Source: an uncultured Hyphomicrobiales bacterium (GTDB lineage Bacteria; Pseudomonadota; Alphaproteobacteria; Rhizobiales; Xanthobacteraceae). From it: a DNA stretch of 48,085 nucleotides. The notes beneath the pieces are model-generated. The model worked only from the letters and a program-made list of their open reading frames with translations, ran no database searches and was not told the DNA's origin. Location: NCBI GenBank assembly GCA_903878085.1, contig CAIRGJ010000019.1, positions 1 through 48,085 on the forward strand, written 5' to 3'. Made by a program: the position numbers and the translations under genes. This document shows positions 25,634 through 35,524 of the stretch, piece after piece (position 1 is the stretch's first letter; each line of letters starts with the position of its first letter).

Positions 25634-26425
25634 ATGGCCATGACACGATCCATCATCGCAGCCTTCATCTATACCGCGTTGATGACAGCGGCATTTGCCG
25701 CGTCGGACAAGCAGCAGCCACCGCCCGGCGCCTTTGCCGGCGCTCCGCCGCAATACACCCGCTTCTCCGCCGCCGAGTTGCAACGCGGCTTCATGGCGCT
25801 GGCGTTCGGCTCCGACCTGCGCATTGGCGCTAAGCCCCGCGGCATCCGCCGCTTCGATCACCCCATTGTCGCGCGCGTGGTGGCCAGCGGCAGCGTCGAT
25901 CGCAGCGCGGCGATGGCCGGCATCGTCGAGGACTATGCCGGCAAGGTGCCCGGCTTGCATCTCAGTCTCGCCACCGGCGCGACACCAGCCGACATTGAAA
26001 TCCAGCTGATCGACGAAAGGAATTTCAAGGCGGCGTTGCGCGCGGCGTTCGGCGACCAGGTCACCAAGACGTTTGTCGCCCGCACCAATCCGCAATGCAT
26101 GACCAGTGTGAAGTCGAGCGCCGAAGGCGAGATCCTGCGTTCGGTCTCGTTCATCATCGTCGACAAGGGCGACGGCGTCTTCTTCGACTGCGCCTATCAC
26201 GAGATGCTGCATGCCCTCGGCCTGTCCAACCACGATCAGCGCAATCAGTGGACCACGCTCAACCAGAGCCGCATGGTCGGCTATCTGTCGGTCTACGACC
26301 GCGCTTTGCTCACCGCGCTATACGATCCCCGCCTCGCGCCCGGAATGACCGCGACCGACGCGCGCGCCATTCTGCCGCGCGTCGTCAAGGACCTCGGCCT
26401 TGCCTCGACCGGCGCAAGACCCTGA
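25634..26425 (+). CDS. DUF2927 exported protein with HExxH motif
   Basis: 263 residues: a signal peptide (residues 1-25, ending AFA) and a DUF2927-type domain. YHEMLHALGLSNHD near residue 195 contains HEMLH, the HExxH zinc-protease motif; the last residues resemble the usual GLxND of this family. It probably acts in the periplasm as a metallopeptidase, but no substrate is known. It is linked to tesB by a 2-bp gap. Two nearby ATGs (25634, 25640) are both possible starts. Confidence 0.72.
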   Translation: MAMTRSIIAAFIYTALMTAAFAASDKQQPPPGAFAGAPPQYTRFSAAELQRGFMALAFGSDLRIGAKPRGIRRFDHPIVARVVASGSVDRSAAMAGIVEDYAGKVPGLHLSLATGATPADIEIQLIDERNFKAALRAAFGDQVTKTFVARTNPQCMTSVKSSAEGEILRSVSFIIVDKGDGVFFDCAYHEMLHALGLSNHDQRNQWTTLNQSRMVGYLSVYDRALLTALYDPRLAPGMTATDARAILPRVVKDLGLASTGARP

Positions 26426-26596
26426 TAAATCATGGGAAAACTATCTGCCGCATTGCCGACCGCGCCGGCGCTGCGATAAATCAGCTTAATCTTCGGCCAA
26501 TCTGCCGATACGCTAGGTCGTGGCGCTCGTACCTTCCTTGCCGGGAAGTCTCCAATAGCAGGCGCCCACGAGACATACTGCCAGGAAGGAACCGCC

Positions 26597-26935
26597 ATGA
26601 AGTTGGTAATCGCCGTTATCAAACCGTTCAAACTTGAAGAAGTTCGCGACGCCCTGACCGGCGTCGGGGTTCACGGCATGACCGTGACCGAAGTCAAAGG
26701 CTTCGGGCGTCAGAAGGGCCACATGGAGATTTATCGCGGCGCTGAATACGCGGTGAATTTCCTGCCGAAGCTGCGCATCGAAGTCGCCGTCGCCAGCGAG
26801 CAGATCGATCAGGTGGTAGACGCGATTTTGACCTCGGCCAAGACCGGCCAGATCGGCGACGGCAAGATTCTTGTCACGCCGATCGAACGCGCCGTGCGCA
26901 TCCGCACCGGCGAAACCGACGTCGACGCGCTTTAA
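26597..26935 (+). CDS. glnK: PII signalling protein GlnK (first copy)
   Basis: 112 residues, the standard PII size. It senses nitrogen and energy state by binding 2-oxoglutarate and ATP/ADP, and blocks AmtB when nitrogen is plentiful. The T-loop EIYRGAEY carries Y51, the uridylylation site of GlnD. The B-loop is [10 protein letters not shown]. Linkage to amtB marks it as a GlnK rather than GlnB. GGAAGGA precedes the ATG. I looked for a sigma-54 promoter in the 171-bp upstream gap and found no convincing match. amtB starts 22 bp after the stop. Confidence 0.95.
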   Translation: MKLVIAVIKPFKLEEVRDALTGVGVHGMTVTEVKGFGRQKGHMEIYRGAEYAVNFLPKLRIEVAVASEQIDQVVDAILTSAKTGQIGDGKILVTPIERAVRIRTGETDVDAL

Positions 26936-26957
26936 AAAAATTACCGGGGGAATTGAA

Positions 26958-28295
26958 ATGACACGGGCACTCCGCCTTGCCGTGGCTGCATGCGCAGCTA
27001 TGCCGTTGCTTGCAACGTCTGCTTTTGCACAAGCTCAAACCGTTGCGCCGGCTATTGCCGCCAAGATCGACGCCGCCGACACCGCCTGGATGCTGGGCGC
27101 CACCGGCCTGGTGCTGATGATGACCATTCCCGGCCTGGCTTTGTTTTATGCCGGCATGGTGCGCAAGAAGAACGTGCTCGCCACCATGGCGCAATGCATG
27201 GCCGCGACATTCCTGGTTTCCATCCTATGGGCGGCGATCGGCTACAGCCTCGCCTTCACCGGCGATGGCCTCTATCTTGGCGGGCTCGACCGGATTTTCC
27301 TCAACGGCATCACGCTCGACGCGATTTCGCCGCTGGCCAAAACCATCCCCGAAAGCCTGTTCATGATCTACCAGATGACCTTCGCGGTCATCACCGTGGC
27401 GCTGGTCGCGGGCTCGGTGGCGGATCGCATGCGCTTTTCCGCCTTCCTGCTGTTCTGCGTGTTCTGGCTGCTGCTGGTCTATGTGCCGATCGCGCACTGG
27501 GTGTGGGGCGGCGGCTTCCTCGGCACGTCCGGCGTGATCGATTTCGCCGGCGGCCTGGTGGTGCATGTCAACGCCGGTGTCGCCGGTCTGGTGGCGGCGA
27601 CCGTGGTCGGCAAACGGCGCGGCTACGGCAGCGAGAATCTGTCGCCGCACGATCTGACGTTGGCGGTGATCGGCACCGGCCTGTTGTGGGTCGGCTGGTT
27701 CGGCTTCAACGGCGGCTCCGCGCTCGGCGCCAATTCACGCGCCGCCATGGCAATCGTCTCCACCCATCTCGCCGCCAGCGCCGGTGCCTTCACCTGGATG
27801 GCGCTGGAGTGGTGGATGCGCGGCAAACCGTCGGTGCTGGGCATGATCTCCGGCGCGGTCGCTGGGCTCGGCACCATCACGCCGGCCTCTGGCTTCGTCA
27901 TGCCGATGCAAGGCGTGCTGATCGGCATCATCGCCGGCAGCATTTGCTTCTGGGCCTGCACCTGGCTCAAGACCAAATTGGGCTACGACGACTCGCTCGA
28001 CGTCTTCGGCGTCCATGGCGTCGGCGGCCTGACCGGAACATTCCTCGCCGGAGTCCTGGCGGTCGGCGCATTGTCGGCGACCCCGGAACTGCCGGGCGGT
28101 ATCTCCGGCCTGCTCGAAGGGAATCCCGGGCTGGTGTTAACCCAGCTTTACGGTATCGCCGTCGTCCTGTTGTGGTCGGCGGTGGGAACGTACGTCATCC
28201 TCAAGGTGATCGGCGCCATGGTTCCGCTGCGGGTGCGCCACGAGGACGAGATCATGGGTCTCGACGTCAGCCAGCACGGCGAAGCGCTGCAATAG
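26958..28295 (+). CDS. amtB: Ammonium transporter (first copy)
   Basis: 445 residues with a signal peptide (residues 1-24, ending AFA) and 11 transmembrane helices; AmtB proteins form trimers that move ammonium across the inner membrane. The twin histidines are present in DFAGGLVVHVNAGVAGLV and DVFGVHGVGGLTG, and the phenylalanine gate region is recognisable. The periplasmic N-terminus is short. GlnK upstream would plug the pore. GGGGGA lies seven bases before the ATG. A hairpin 33 bp after the stop separates this unit from the second. Confidence 0.95.
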   Translation: MTRALRLAVAACAAMPLLATSAFAQAQTVAPAIAAKIDAADTAWMLGATGLVLMMTIPGLALFYAGMVRKKNVLATMAQCMAATFLVSILWAAIGYSLAFTGDGLYLGGLDRIFLNGITLDAISPLAKTIPESLFMIYQMTFAVITVALVAGSVADRMRFSAFLLFCVFWLLLVYVPIAHWVWGGGFLGTSGVIDFAGGLVVHVNAGVAGLVAATVVGKRRGYGSENLSPHDLTLAVIGTGLLWVGWFGFNGGSALGANSRAAMAIVSTHLAASAGAFTWMALEWWMRGKPSVLGMISGAVAGLGTITPASGFVMPMQGVLIGIIAGSICFWACTWLKTKLGYDDSLDVFGVHGVGGLTGTFLAGVLAVGALSATPELPGGISGLLEGNPGLVLTQLYGIAVVLLWSAVGTYVILKVIGAMVPLRVRHEDEIMGLDVSQHGEALQ

Positions 28296-28327
28296 CCCCG
28301 GATTGGGTGAAAACCTTAACGGAACCT

Positions 28328-28356
28328 TTCCGCGCCGGCGGCTCGCTGGCGCGGAA
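28328..28356 (+). terminator. Hairpin after the first glnK-amtB unit
   Basis: TTCCGCGCC (28328-28336) and GGCGCGGAA (28348-28356) form a perfect 9-bp stem with an 11-base loop, followed by TGAATCATTTT. The T-run is short, so termination may be partial. Confidence 0.5.
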
Positions 28357-28507
28357 TGAATCATTTTCGCGCATCTGATTAAATTTTATGCAGGCCGCTT
28401 AAGTCCTGCCGCGACTTTGGGCTTATGCCATTGGCGGTATTTGGGTCGGGACCCCGCCCGCCAGATTCCATCTATCGAATCAAACGGATAGCCCTGCTGC
28501 GGCCAAC

Positions 28508-28523
28508 TGGCACGGCGTTTGAT
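28508..28523 (+). promoter_or_regulatory. Sigma-54 (RpoN) promoter for the second glnK-amtB unit
   Basis: TGGCACGGCGTTTGAT matches the consensus TGGCAC-N5-TTGCW with the exact spacing and one mismatch (A for C in the -12 element). It lies about 106 bp before the glnK start, so the 5' leader would be about 90 nt; that leader includes the small hairpin CGAAGC-AA-GCTTCG. Sigma-54 control by NtrC is the expected arrangement for glnK-amtB. I found no clear NtrC site. The rest of 28296-28628 holds no gene. Confidence 0.65.
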
Positions 28524-28595
28524 TCTATCTCCGCGGTCATGCCTGCGAAGCAAGCTTCGGGGGCCCGGCTCAGTGAAACCGCCCGCACTGCGTAA

Positions 28596-28967
<372 letters not shown>

Positions 28968-29004
28968 TAACCCGCACAAAAACAATACGGATAGGAGTTA
29001 GACC

Positions 29005-30486
29005 ATGACGTTAAAGAAATCTCCCCGTGCGGGACTCTTGGCACTCGCCTTGGGAATTCTGCTCGGTCTCTTTCTGAGCGTGGCGTCGTTCGACGCTTCG
29101 TACGCTCAGGCCCCGGCCGCTCCGACTGCCGCTGCTCCCGCAGCTGCTGCCCCGGCGCCCGCGGCTGCTGCCACACCGGCCCCGCCGGCTCCGACGCCGG
29201 CTTGCGCCGCCGACCCGGATCCCAAAAAGGCAGTCCTGGAAAAGTGTTCGCCGAATTCCGGTGACACCGCCTGGATGCTCACCTCGATGGCCCTCGTTCT
29301 CATGATGACCGTTCCAGGCCTCGGCCTGTTCTACGGCGGCATGGTTCGCAAGAAGAACGTCGGCGACACCGTGATGACCAGCTTCGCGATCACCGCTTTG
29401 GTCACGATCCTGTTCTCGGTCTGCACGTACAGCATGGCCTTCACTGCCGGCTCGCCCTATATCGGCGGGTTCAGCAGGGCCTTCCTACAAGGCATTCTCA
29501 GCGATATCGGCACCGGGGCGGGAACGCCAAACGGGCTCGCGCCGACGATCCCTGAGACCGTCTACATGTGCTTCCAGATGACCTTCGCGATCATCACCCC
29601 GGCCCTGATTGCCGGTGCCTTTGCGGAGCGCATGAAGTTCTCGGCGATGCTGTGGTTCATTGGCATCTGGGCGATCGCGGTCTACGCACCGGTCGCGCAC
29701 TGGGTGTGGGGACCGGACGGCTTCCTGTCCAACGGCAACTCCGATGCCTTGATCAAGGTTCTCGACTTCGCCGGCGGCACCGTCGTGCATATCAACGCCG
29801 GCATCGCCGGTCTGGTCTGCGCGTACTGCCTCGGCAAGCGTAAGGACACCGGCCCCGGCCACAACATGGTTCTCACCATGATCGGCGCCTCGCTCCTGTG
29901 GGTTGGCTGGTTCGGCTTCAACGCCGGCTCGGCTGTCACCGCCGGTCTGCAAGCCGGTATGGCGATGACCGTCACTCAGATCGCGACCGCGGTTGCGGCC
30001 TTCGTCTGGATGCTCGTTGAATGGATGGCCCGCGGCAAGCCGACCGTCATCGGCATCTGCTCGGGCGCCGTCGCCGGTCTCGTTGCCATCACGCCGGCTT
30101 CGGGCTTTGTCGGCCCGGTCGGTTCAATGTGCATCGGCGCCGCTGCCGGCATCGTCTGCTACTGGGGCACCACTGGCCTCAAGCGCATGCTCGGTGCTGA
30201 CGACGCTCTCGATTGCTTCGGCGTGCATGGTGTCGGCGGTATCGTCGGCGCGCTGCTCACCGGCGTGTTCGCCATCAGCGAATACGGCGGCACCGCCGGC
30301 CTGATCGAAGGCAACGCGGCACAGATGATCAACCAAGTCGAAGGCATCGTGATCATCATCGTGTACGACGCCATCGTCTCGCTGATCATCCTCAAGATCA
30401 TCGACGCCATCATCGGCCTGCGCGTTTCCGACGAAGTGGAACGCGAAGGTCTGGACTTCTCGCTGCACGGTGAAACCGTTCAGTAA
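29005..30486 (+). CDS. amtB: Ammonium transporter with Ala/Pro-rich extension (second copy)
   Basis: 493 residues. The signal peptide (about residues 1-34) is followed by a low-complexity stretch of Ala, Pro and Thr (about 35-66) and a small segment with two cysteines (CAADPDPKKAVLEKC) before the first Amt helix. The core has the twin histidines (DFAGGTVVHINAGIAGLV and DCFGVHGVGGIVG) and the usual 11 helices. The extension would sit in the periplasm; its cysteines could form a disulfide. The first copy has no such extension. GGAG precedes the ATG by seven bases. A strong hairpin follows 50 bp downstream. Confidence 0.95.
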   Translation: MTLKKSPRAGLLALALGILLGLFLSVASFDASYAQAPAAPTAAAPAAAAPAPAAAATPAPPAPTPACAADPDPKKAVLEKCSPNSGDTAWMLTSMALVLMMTVPGLGLFYGGMVRKKNVGDTVMTSFAITALVTILFSVCTYSMAFTAGSPYIGGFSRAFLQGILSDIGTGAGTPNGLAPTIPETVYMCFQMTFAIITPALIAGAFAERMKFSAMLWFIGIWAIAVYAPVAHWVWGPDGFLSNGNSDALIKVLDFAGGTVVHINAGIAGLVCAYCLGKRKDTGPGHNMVLTMIGASLLWVGWFGFNAGSAVTAGLQAGMAMTVTQIATAVAAFVWMLVEWMARGKPTVIGICSGAVAGLVAITPASGFVGPVGSMCIGAAAGIVCYWGTTGLKRMLGADDALDCFGVHGVGGIVGALLTGVFAISEYGGTAGLIEGNAAQMINQVEGIVIIIVYDAIVSLIILKIIDAIIGLRVSDEVEREGLDFSLHGETVQ

Positions 30487-30536
30487 GAAGGCAAGCTAGC
30501 GGTAGGGGCGGAAACCCGGCACTGTCCCTTCCGTTC

Positions 30537-30577
30537 GAGGCCCTCGGTTCGCAAGAGCCGGGGGCCTCACTTATTTT
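30537..30577 (+). terminator. Rho-independent terminator after the second amtB
   Basis: GAGGCCCTCGGTT (30537-30549) pairs with AGCCGGGGGCCTC (30556-30568), with two mismatched pairs and a 6-base loop, followed by ACTTATTTT. The position after the stop and the T-rich tail support termination of the nitrogen operon. Confidence 0.7.
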
Positions 30578-30653
30578 GGGGCCTCCTTTTCTGGCCCCCG
30601 GCATGGCGCAACCGCCGCTCAAGAGGGGATAAAGCGCCCCCAGGCGTCGATGG

Positions 30654-30668
30654 TTAATCGGGTCTTAA
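30654..30668 (+). promoter_or_regulatory. CtrA-type box upstream of dapC-ftsK
   Basis: TTAATCGGGTCTTAA is an exact TTAA-N7-TTAA, with C following to give the full TTAA-N7-TTAAC consensus. It is also a perfect inverted repeat when extended: GGTTAA-N7-TTAACC. It ends 74 bp before the dapC start. CtrA boxes usually overlap the -35 region; no clear -10 can be named. CtrA is the alphaproteobacterial cell-cycle regulator, and ftsK is a plausible target. Confidence 0.5.
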
Positions 30669-30742
30669 CCTCGACATCCCTATTGTGGCGGACCCTTGTA
30701 TTGCGGGCGCTCTCGCCTGCCCGGCGCATATTTAGTATCCGC

Positions 30743-31972
30743 ATGCCCATGATGACCGCCCAGCGCGAAGCTTCCTCGTCTCCTCCGCCGGCGGTCGATA
30801 GCCGGTCGCCGTTCGTGCGGCTGACCGAGCTCATCGCCGGCATCGAGCCGGGCAAGCCCGCCATCAATCTGTCGGTCGGCGAGCCGCAGCATCCGATTCC
30901 GCCTTTCGTCGGCCCGACCATCGCCGCGCATCTGAATGAATTCGGCCGCTACCCAGCCAACAAGGGCATCGAGCCGTTCCGCCAGGCCGTCGCCCAATGG
31001 CTCGGCCGCCGCTACAGACTGCCGCGGCCGGTCGATCCCGAGCATGAAGTGCTGGTGCTCAATGGCACGCGCGAGGGCCTGTTTCTCGCCGCCATCGCCG
31101 CGACCCGCTGGGTCGAGCCGCGCGCCGGCAAGGACGGGACTTTGCCCGCGGTGCTGATCCCCAATCCGTTCTATGCCGCTTACAGCGCCGGCGCGCTCGC
31201 CGCCGGCTGCGAGCCGGTCTACATGCCGGCGACGCGCGAGAGCGCCTTTTTGCCCGACCTCGACGCGCTCGACGACGCGCTGCTCAAGCGCACCGTCGCG
31301 TTCTACATCGCGTCGCCCTCGAACCCGCAAGGCGCGGTCGCCGACCACGCCTATCTCGAGAGGCTCGCGGGCCTCGCGCGCCGCTACGGATTCCTGGTGT
31401 TCGCCGATGAATGCTATTGCGAGATCTACAGCGAGCATCCGCCGGCCGGCATGCTGGAAACTTCCGGACCCGACTTCGCCAACGTCGTCGTGTTCCACTC
31501 GCTGTCGAAGCGCTCGAACCTGCCGGGCCTGCGCGTCGGCTTCGTGGCCGGCGACAGGCGTTTCCTCGGGCCGTTCCTCGAATTGCGCAACGTCGCGGCG
31601 CCGCAAGTGCCGGGACCGGCGCAGCAGGTCGGCGTCGCGGCCTATAATGATGAAACGCATGTCGAGGAAAACCGCAGGCTCTATTCCGCCAAGTTCGATC
31701 TCGCCGACCAGATCGTCGGCGACCGTTATGGCTACAAGCGTCCGGCCGGCGGATTTTTTCTCTGGCTCGACGTCGCGCAATATGGCGGCAGCGAAATCGT
31801 GACCAAACGGCTATGGCAAGAGGCCGGCGTGCGCGTCGTGCCGGGACGCTATCTCGCGCGCGAGCAAGCCGATGGCAGCAATCCCGGCGCGGACTACATC
31901 CGCGTCGCTATGGTTCAGGATAGTGCGACAACGGCGGAGGCGCTGCATCGCCTCGTCGCCGTGCTCAAATGA
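30743..31972 (+). CDS. dapC: Class I/II aminotransferase, probable succinyldiaminopimelate transaminase
   Basis: 409 residues, PLP-dependent, fold type I. Early segment [15 protein letters not shown], substrate region [16 protein letters not shown], and [15 protein letters not shown] with the PLP lysine K256. The sequence and position fit the DapC group, which makes N-succinyl-LL-diaminopimelate for lysine and peptidoglycan; other aminotransferase roles are not excluded. The ATG at 30743 is a choice among three close ATGs (30743, 30749, 30752) with no strong Shine-Dalgarno. ftsK begins 10 bp after the stop, so they are probably cotranscribed from the CtrA-box region. Confidence 0.78.
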   Translation: MPMMTAQREASSSPPPAVDSRSPFVRLTELIAGIEPGKPAINLSVGEPQHPIPPFVGPTIAAHLNEFGRYPANKGIEPFRQAVAQWLGRRYRLPRPVDPEHEVLVLNGTREGLFLAAIAATRWVEPRAGKDGTLPAVLIPNPFYAAYSAGALAAGCEPVYMPATRESAFLPDLDALDDALLKRTVAFYIASPSNPQGAVADHAYLERLAGLARRYGFLVFADECYCEIYSEHPPAGMLETSGPDFANVVVFHSLSKRSNLPGLRVGFVAGDRRFLGPFLELRNVAAPQVPGPAQQVGVAAYNDETHVEENRRLYSAKFDLADQIVGDRYGYKRPAGGFFLWLDVAQYGGSEIVTKRLWQEAGVRVVPGRYLAREQADGSNPGADYIRVAMVQDSATTAEALHRLVAVLK

Positions 31973-31982
31973 TGGTGCGTTA

Positions 31983-34412
31983 ATGCCGGCTTCGGATCGC
32001 AGTCTCGATGTCGTCGCCTTTGTCTCGGAGCATTTCCGCGACATCATGCGCAGACGCTTGAGCGAAATCGCGGGCCTGGCGCTGATCACCCTGGCGCTGC
32101 TCGGCGCCATCGCGCTTTCGACCTGGTCCGTGCAGGACCCGTCGCTTAGCCACGCCACACAAACCCCGATCCACAATCTGCTCGGTTTCCCCGGCGCGAT
32201 CTTTTCGGATCTGGCAATGCAACTGCTCGGCCTCGCCGCCATGTTGTTGCTGCTGCCGGAAGCGATGCTTGGCTGGCGGCTGCTGTCGCACAAACCGTTC
32301 GGCGCGAAATGGCGCGGGCTGGTATGGATCGCCGCGACGATTCTTGCCGCCGGCTTTGCCTCGACGCTGCCGCGGTTCGGTTCCTGGCCGCTGCCGACCG
32401 GACTTGGCGGCGTGTTCGGCGATGTACTGGTGAACTTGCCGACGATTTTCGGCGTGCCCTTGAACGGTTTCACGTTTCTCATTCTGGCCGTCATTTTCGG
32501 CGTCGCCACCGTCGTCACGCTTGCCATCGCCGCCGGCTGGCACTGGCGCCGGTCTGAACAGGCGGCCGCGCACGACGACGATGAAGACGAAGCCGTCGAG
32601 GACAATGAGCGCGACCATGCGTCCGCCTGGCTCGGCATGATCGAGCACGCGCTGCTGAGCTGGAAGTCGCGGATCGGCCGGCTGTTCCGCCGCGCGCCGG
32701 CCCGCACGGCCACACGCCCGGCAAGACCGGCTGCCGGCGCCCGCAACGAACCGCGTTTTGACGGCCACGCACGCGTCGCAGCACCGCCGACCGCTCCCGA
32801 CGACGTCGAAGAAGACGACGAGGAAGAGGCGCAGCCCGCGCCCCGCCGCCGCGCGGCCGCCAAGGCGCCGGCACGACGCGGCGGTGGCGGCTTCATGCTG
32901 CCGTCGCTCAATCTGTTGACCGCGCAGAAGGTTTCCGAGCGCACCACGATGTCGAAAGACGTCCTCGACGCCAACGCCGTGGCACTGGAAAGCGTGCTGA
33001 GCGATTTCGGCGTCCGCGGCGAGATCATCAAAGCCCACCCGGGCCCGGTGGTGACGCTGTACGAGCTCGAGCCCGCACCCGGCATCAAGTCGTCGCGCGT
33101 CATCGGTCTATCGGACGATATCGCCCGGTCGATGAGCGCGATATCGGCCCGCGTCGCGGTAGTGTCAGGCCGCAATGCCATCGGCATCGAGCTGCCCAAT
33201 CCCACGCGCGAGAAGGTCTACTTCCGCGAATTGCTGTCGACCAAGGATTACAACGAAAACGCCGCCAAGCTGCCGCTCTGCCTCGGCAAGACCATCGGCG
33301 GCGAGCCGGTGATCGTCGATCTTGCGCGCATGCCGCATCTGTTGATCGCCGGCACCACCGGCTCGGGCAAATCGGTCGCCATCAACACCATGATCCTGTC
33401 GCTGATCTATCGGCTGACGCCCGATCAGTGCCGGCTGATCATGGTCGATCCGAAGATGCTCGAACTTTCCGTCTATGACGGCATCCCGCATCTGCTCACG
33501 CCGGTCGTCACCGATCCGAAGAAGGCGGTGGTCGCGCTCAAATGGGCGGTGCGTGAGATGGAAGGCCGCTACAAGAAAATGTCCAAGCTCGGCGTGCGCA
33601 ACATCGACGGCTACAACGCCCGCGTCGCCGAAGCGAAAGCCAAGGGCGAGCAACTCACCCGCACGGTGCACACCGGCTACGATAAGGAATCCGGCCAGGC
33701 GATCTACGAGAAGGAAGAGCTTGAGCTCGAAGCCTTGCCCTTCATCGTCGTGATCGTCGACGAAATGGCCGACCTGATGATGGTCGCCGGCAAGGACATC
33801 GAAGGCGCCATCCAGCGTCTGGCGCAGATGGCGCGTGCCGCCGGCATCCACGTCATCCTGGCGACCCAGCGTCCGTCGGTCGACGTCATCACCGGCACCA
33901 TCAAGGCGAACTTCCCGACCCGCATCTCGTTCCAGGTCACCTCCAAGATCGACAGCCGCACGATTCTGGGCGAGCAAGGCGCCGAGCAACTGCTCGGCCA
34001 GGGCGACATGCTCTATATGGCCGGCGGCGGCCGCATCAGCCGCGTGCACGGTCCCTTCGTCTCGGACGACGAAGTCGAGAAGATCGTCCGGCATCTCAAG
34101 TCGCAGGGCGCGCCGGATTATCTCGAGGAAGTCACCGCCGGCGATTTGGACGAGGGCGAGGACGGCGCGGTGTTCGACGCCACCGGCATGGGGGCCGCCG
34201 AGGGCGGCGACCTCTACAGCCAGGCTGTCGCCGTGGTGAAGCGCGACCGCAAGGCCTCCACCTCCTACATCCAGCGCCGGCTGCAGATCGGCTACAATCG
34301 CGCCGCATCGCTGATGGAGCGCATGGAACAGGAGGGCATCATTGGCCAGCCCAACCATGCGGGTAAGCGGGAAATCCTGATCCCTGAAAATCCGGCGGAT
34401 GATCGCTACTAA
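31983..34412 (+). CDS. ftsK: DNA translocase FtsK
   Basis: 809 residues. N-terminal membrane part with about four helices (residues 25-180), then an acidic and Pro/Arg-rich linker (about 180-310), then the motor: Walker A GTTGSGKS at 457-464, Walker [13 protein letters not shown], and [14 protein letters not shown]. The C-terminal gamma winged-helix (from about 740; [21 protein letters not shown]) reads KOPS sequences. FtsK pumps DNA at the division septum to resolve chromosome dimers at dif with XerCD. The chosen ATG follows dapC by 10 bp. lolA follows 113 bp downstream. Confidence 0.95.
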   Translation: MPASDRSLDVVAFVSEHFRDIMRRRLSEIAGLALITLALLGAIALSTWSVQDPSLSHATQTPIHNLLGFPGAIFSDLAMQLLGLAAMLLLLPEAMLGWRLLSHKPFGAKWRGLVWIAATILAAGFASTLPRFGSWPLPTGLGGVFGDVLVNLPTIFGVPLNGFTFLILAVIFGVATVVTLAIAAGWHWRRSEQAAAHDDDEDEAVEDNERDHASAWLGMIEHALLSWKSRIGRLFRRAPARTATRPARPAAGARNEPRFDGHARVAAPPTAPDDVEEDDEEEAQPAPRRRAAAKAPARRGGGGFMLPSLNLLTAQKVSERTTMSKDVLDANAVALESVLSDFGVRGEIIKAHPGPVVTLYELEPAPGIKSSRVIGLSDDIARSMSAISARVAVVSGRNAIGIELPNPTREKVYFRELLSTKDYNENAAKLPLCLGKTIGGEPVIVDLARMPHLLIAGTTGSGKSVAINTMILSLIYRLTPDQCRLIMVDPKMLELSVYDGIPHLLTPVVTDPKKAVVALKWAVREMEGRYKKMSKLGVRNIDGYNARVAEAKAKGEQLTRTVHTGYDKESGQAIYEKEELELEALPFIVVIVDEMADLMMVAGKDIEGAIQRLAQMARAAGIHVILATQRPSVDVITGTIKANFPTRISFQVTSKIDSRTILGEQGAEQLLGQGDMLYMAGGGRISRVHGPFVSDDEVEKIVRHLKSQGAPDYLEEVTAGDLDEGEDGAVFDATGMGAAEGGDLYSQAVAVVKRDRKASTSYIQRRLQIGYNRAASLMERMEQEGIIGQPNHAGKREILIPENPADDRY

Positions 34413-34525
34413 TCGCTATTGAGAATCGCAGCTTTCGCAACTAAGCCGGATTCAGCTCCGGGGTCGAAAAATAGCCACAGCCGGCCCTTATGAACGGGCA
34501 GCAGAGCGCTCAGTCGGAGAATGGT

Positions 34526-35320
34526 ATGGCGGCACATCACATGCGAACCGGCAGCCTGGCGCTTGCGGCCTTGTTCGCCAGCCTGACCGCCGCTCCGGCG
34601 CTGGCCCAGAGCGTGCCTTTGCCGGCGCCGCGCCCTTCGGCCAACACCACCGGTTCGATCGTGCCGCGCCCCGGCGCGGCGGCTGCTCCTCGTCAGGCGC
34701 TCGAGGCGCAGGCACAGGCGCCGAATCCGGCCTCCAATCCGTTCTCGGCATTGCTCGGCAAGTCCGCGTCCAGCGGACTCAATCCCGAGCAGCGCGCCAT
34801 CATCGACCGGGTCAATAATTACCTGTCCGGCATGCAGGTGCTGTCCGGCAAGTTCGTGCAGGTCGGTCCGGACGGACGCAAGACCCAAGGCCAATTCTAC
34901 ATTTCCAAGCCCGGCAAAGTGCGTTTCGAATATGACGACCCGAGCCCGATCGAGCTCGTCGCCGACGGCCAGTCGGTCGTGGTGCGCGACCGCAGGCTGG
35001 CGACGCAGGATGTCTATCCACTGTCGCAGACGCCGTTGCGCTTCCTGCTCGCCGACAAGGTCGATCTGATGAAGGATTCGTCGCTGACCGCGGTCTATGC
35101 CGACGACGTTTTCACCACGGTCGTGGTCGAGGAAAGGAACGGCATCGTCGGCACCAGCCGCTTGATGATCATGTTCGGCGCCAAGGATATGCAGCTCAAG
35201 CAGTGGACGGTCACCGATCCGCAGGGCTACGACACCACCGTCGCGGTTTATAATCTGGACAACACCCGGCGGCCCGACCCCAATATGTTCAAGATCGATT
35301 ACACCCAATACCGCAATTAA
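34526..35320 (+). CDS. lolA: Outer-membrane lipoprotein carrier protein LolA
   Basis: 264 residues. A signal peptide (residues 1-28, ending ALA) is followed by an Ala/Pro-rich segment (about 30-70) that is not in E. coli LolA. The LolA beta-barrel follows: VNNYLSGMQVLSGKFVQV, GQFYISKPGKVRFEYDDPSP and PLRFLLADKVDL. LolA carries lipoproteins across the periplasm from LolCDE to the outer membrane. The ATG at 34526 has GGAGA five bases upstream; the ATG at 34490 does not. The next gene encodes a giant lipoprotein, which would be a natural LolA cargo. Confidence 0.88.
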   Translation: MAAHHMRTGSLALAALFASLTAAPALAQSVPLPAPRPSANTTGSIVPRPGAAAAPRQALEAQAQAPNPASNPFSALLGKSASSGLNPEQRAIIDRVNNYLSGMQVLSGKFVQVGPDGRKTQGQFYISKPGKVRFEYDDPSPIELVADGQSVVVRDRRLATQDVYPLSQTPLRFLLADKVDLMKDSSLTAVYADDVFTTVVVEERNGIVGTSRLMIMFGAKDMQLKQWTVTDPQGYDTTVAVYNLDNTRRPDPNMFKIDYTQYRN

Positions 35321-35524
35321 AGCGCCCCGGTCCCCGGTCAGCACGGGCCGATTGAGCCTAGAAGGCCCCATCGGCTGAGTTTACGGGACCACCTCTCCAT
35401 TATTCTTTGAACCGTTCGGCTGGCCGGCGCGACTAAAGGTTTGCGCAGCGCCGGGCTCCTCATGGGGCCCGGCCGCTGCAGGCTGTGATTTTCAGATATG
35501 ATCAACCCAACGGAGAATTTTATC

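Noticed and set aside
26426-26596. Sigma-54 promoter before the first glnK
   Set aside because: GG and GC pairs are present near 26521-26545, but none has the required 10-base spacing.
31811-33205. 464-codon open frame antisense to dapC and ftsK
   Set aside because: It covers two well-supported genes; the product is low-complexity Ser/Arg/Ala and resembles nothing.
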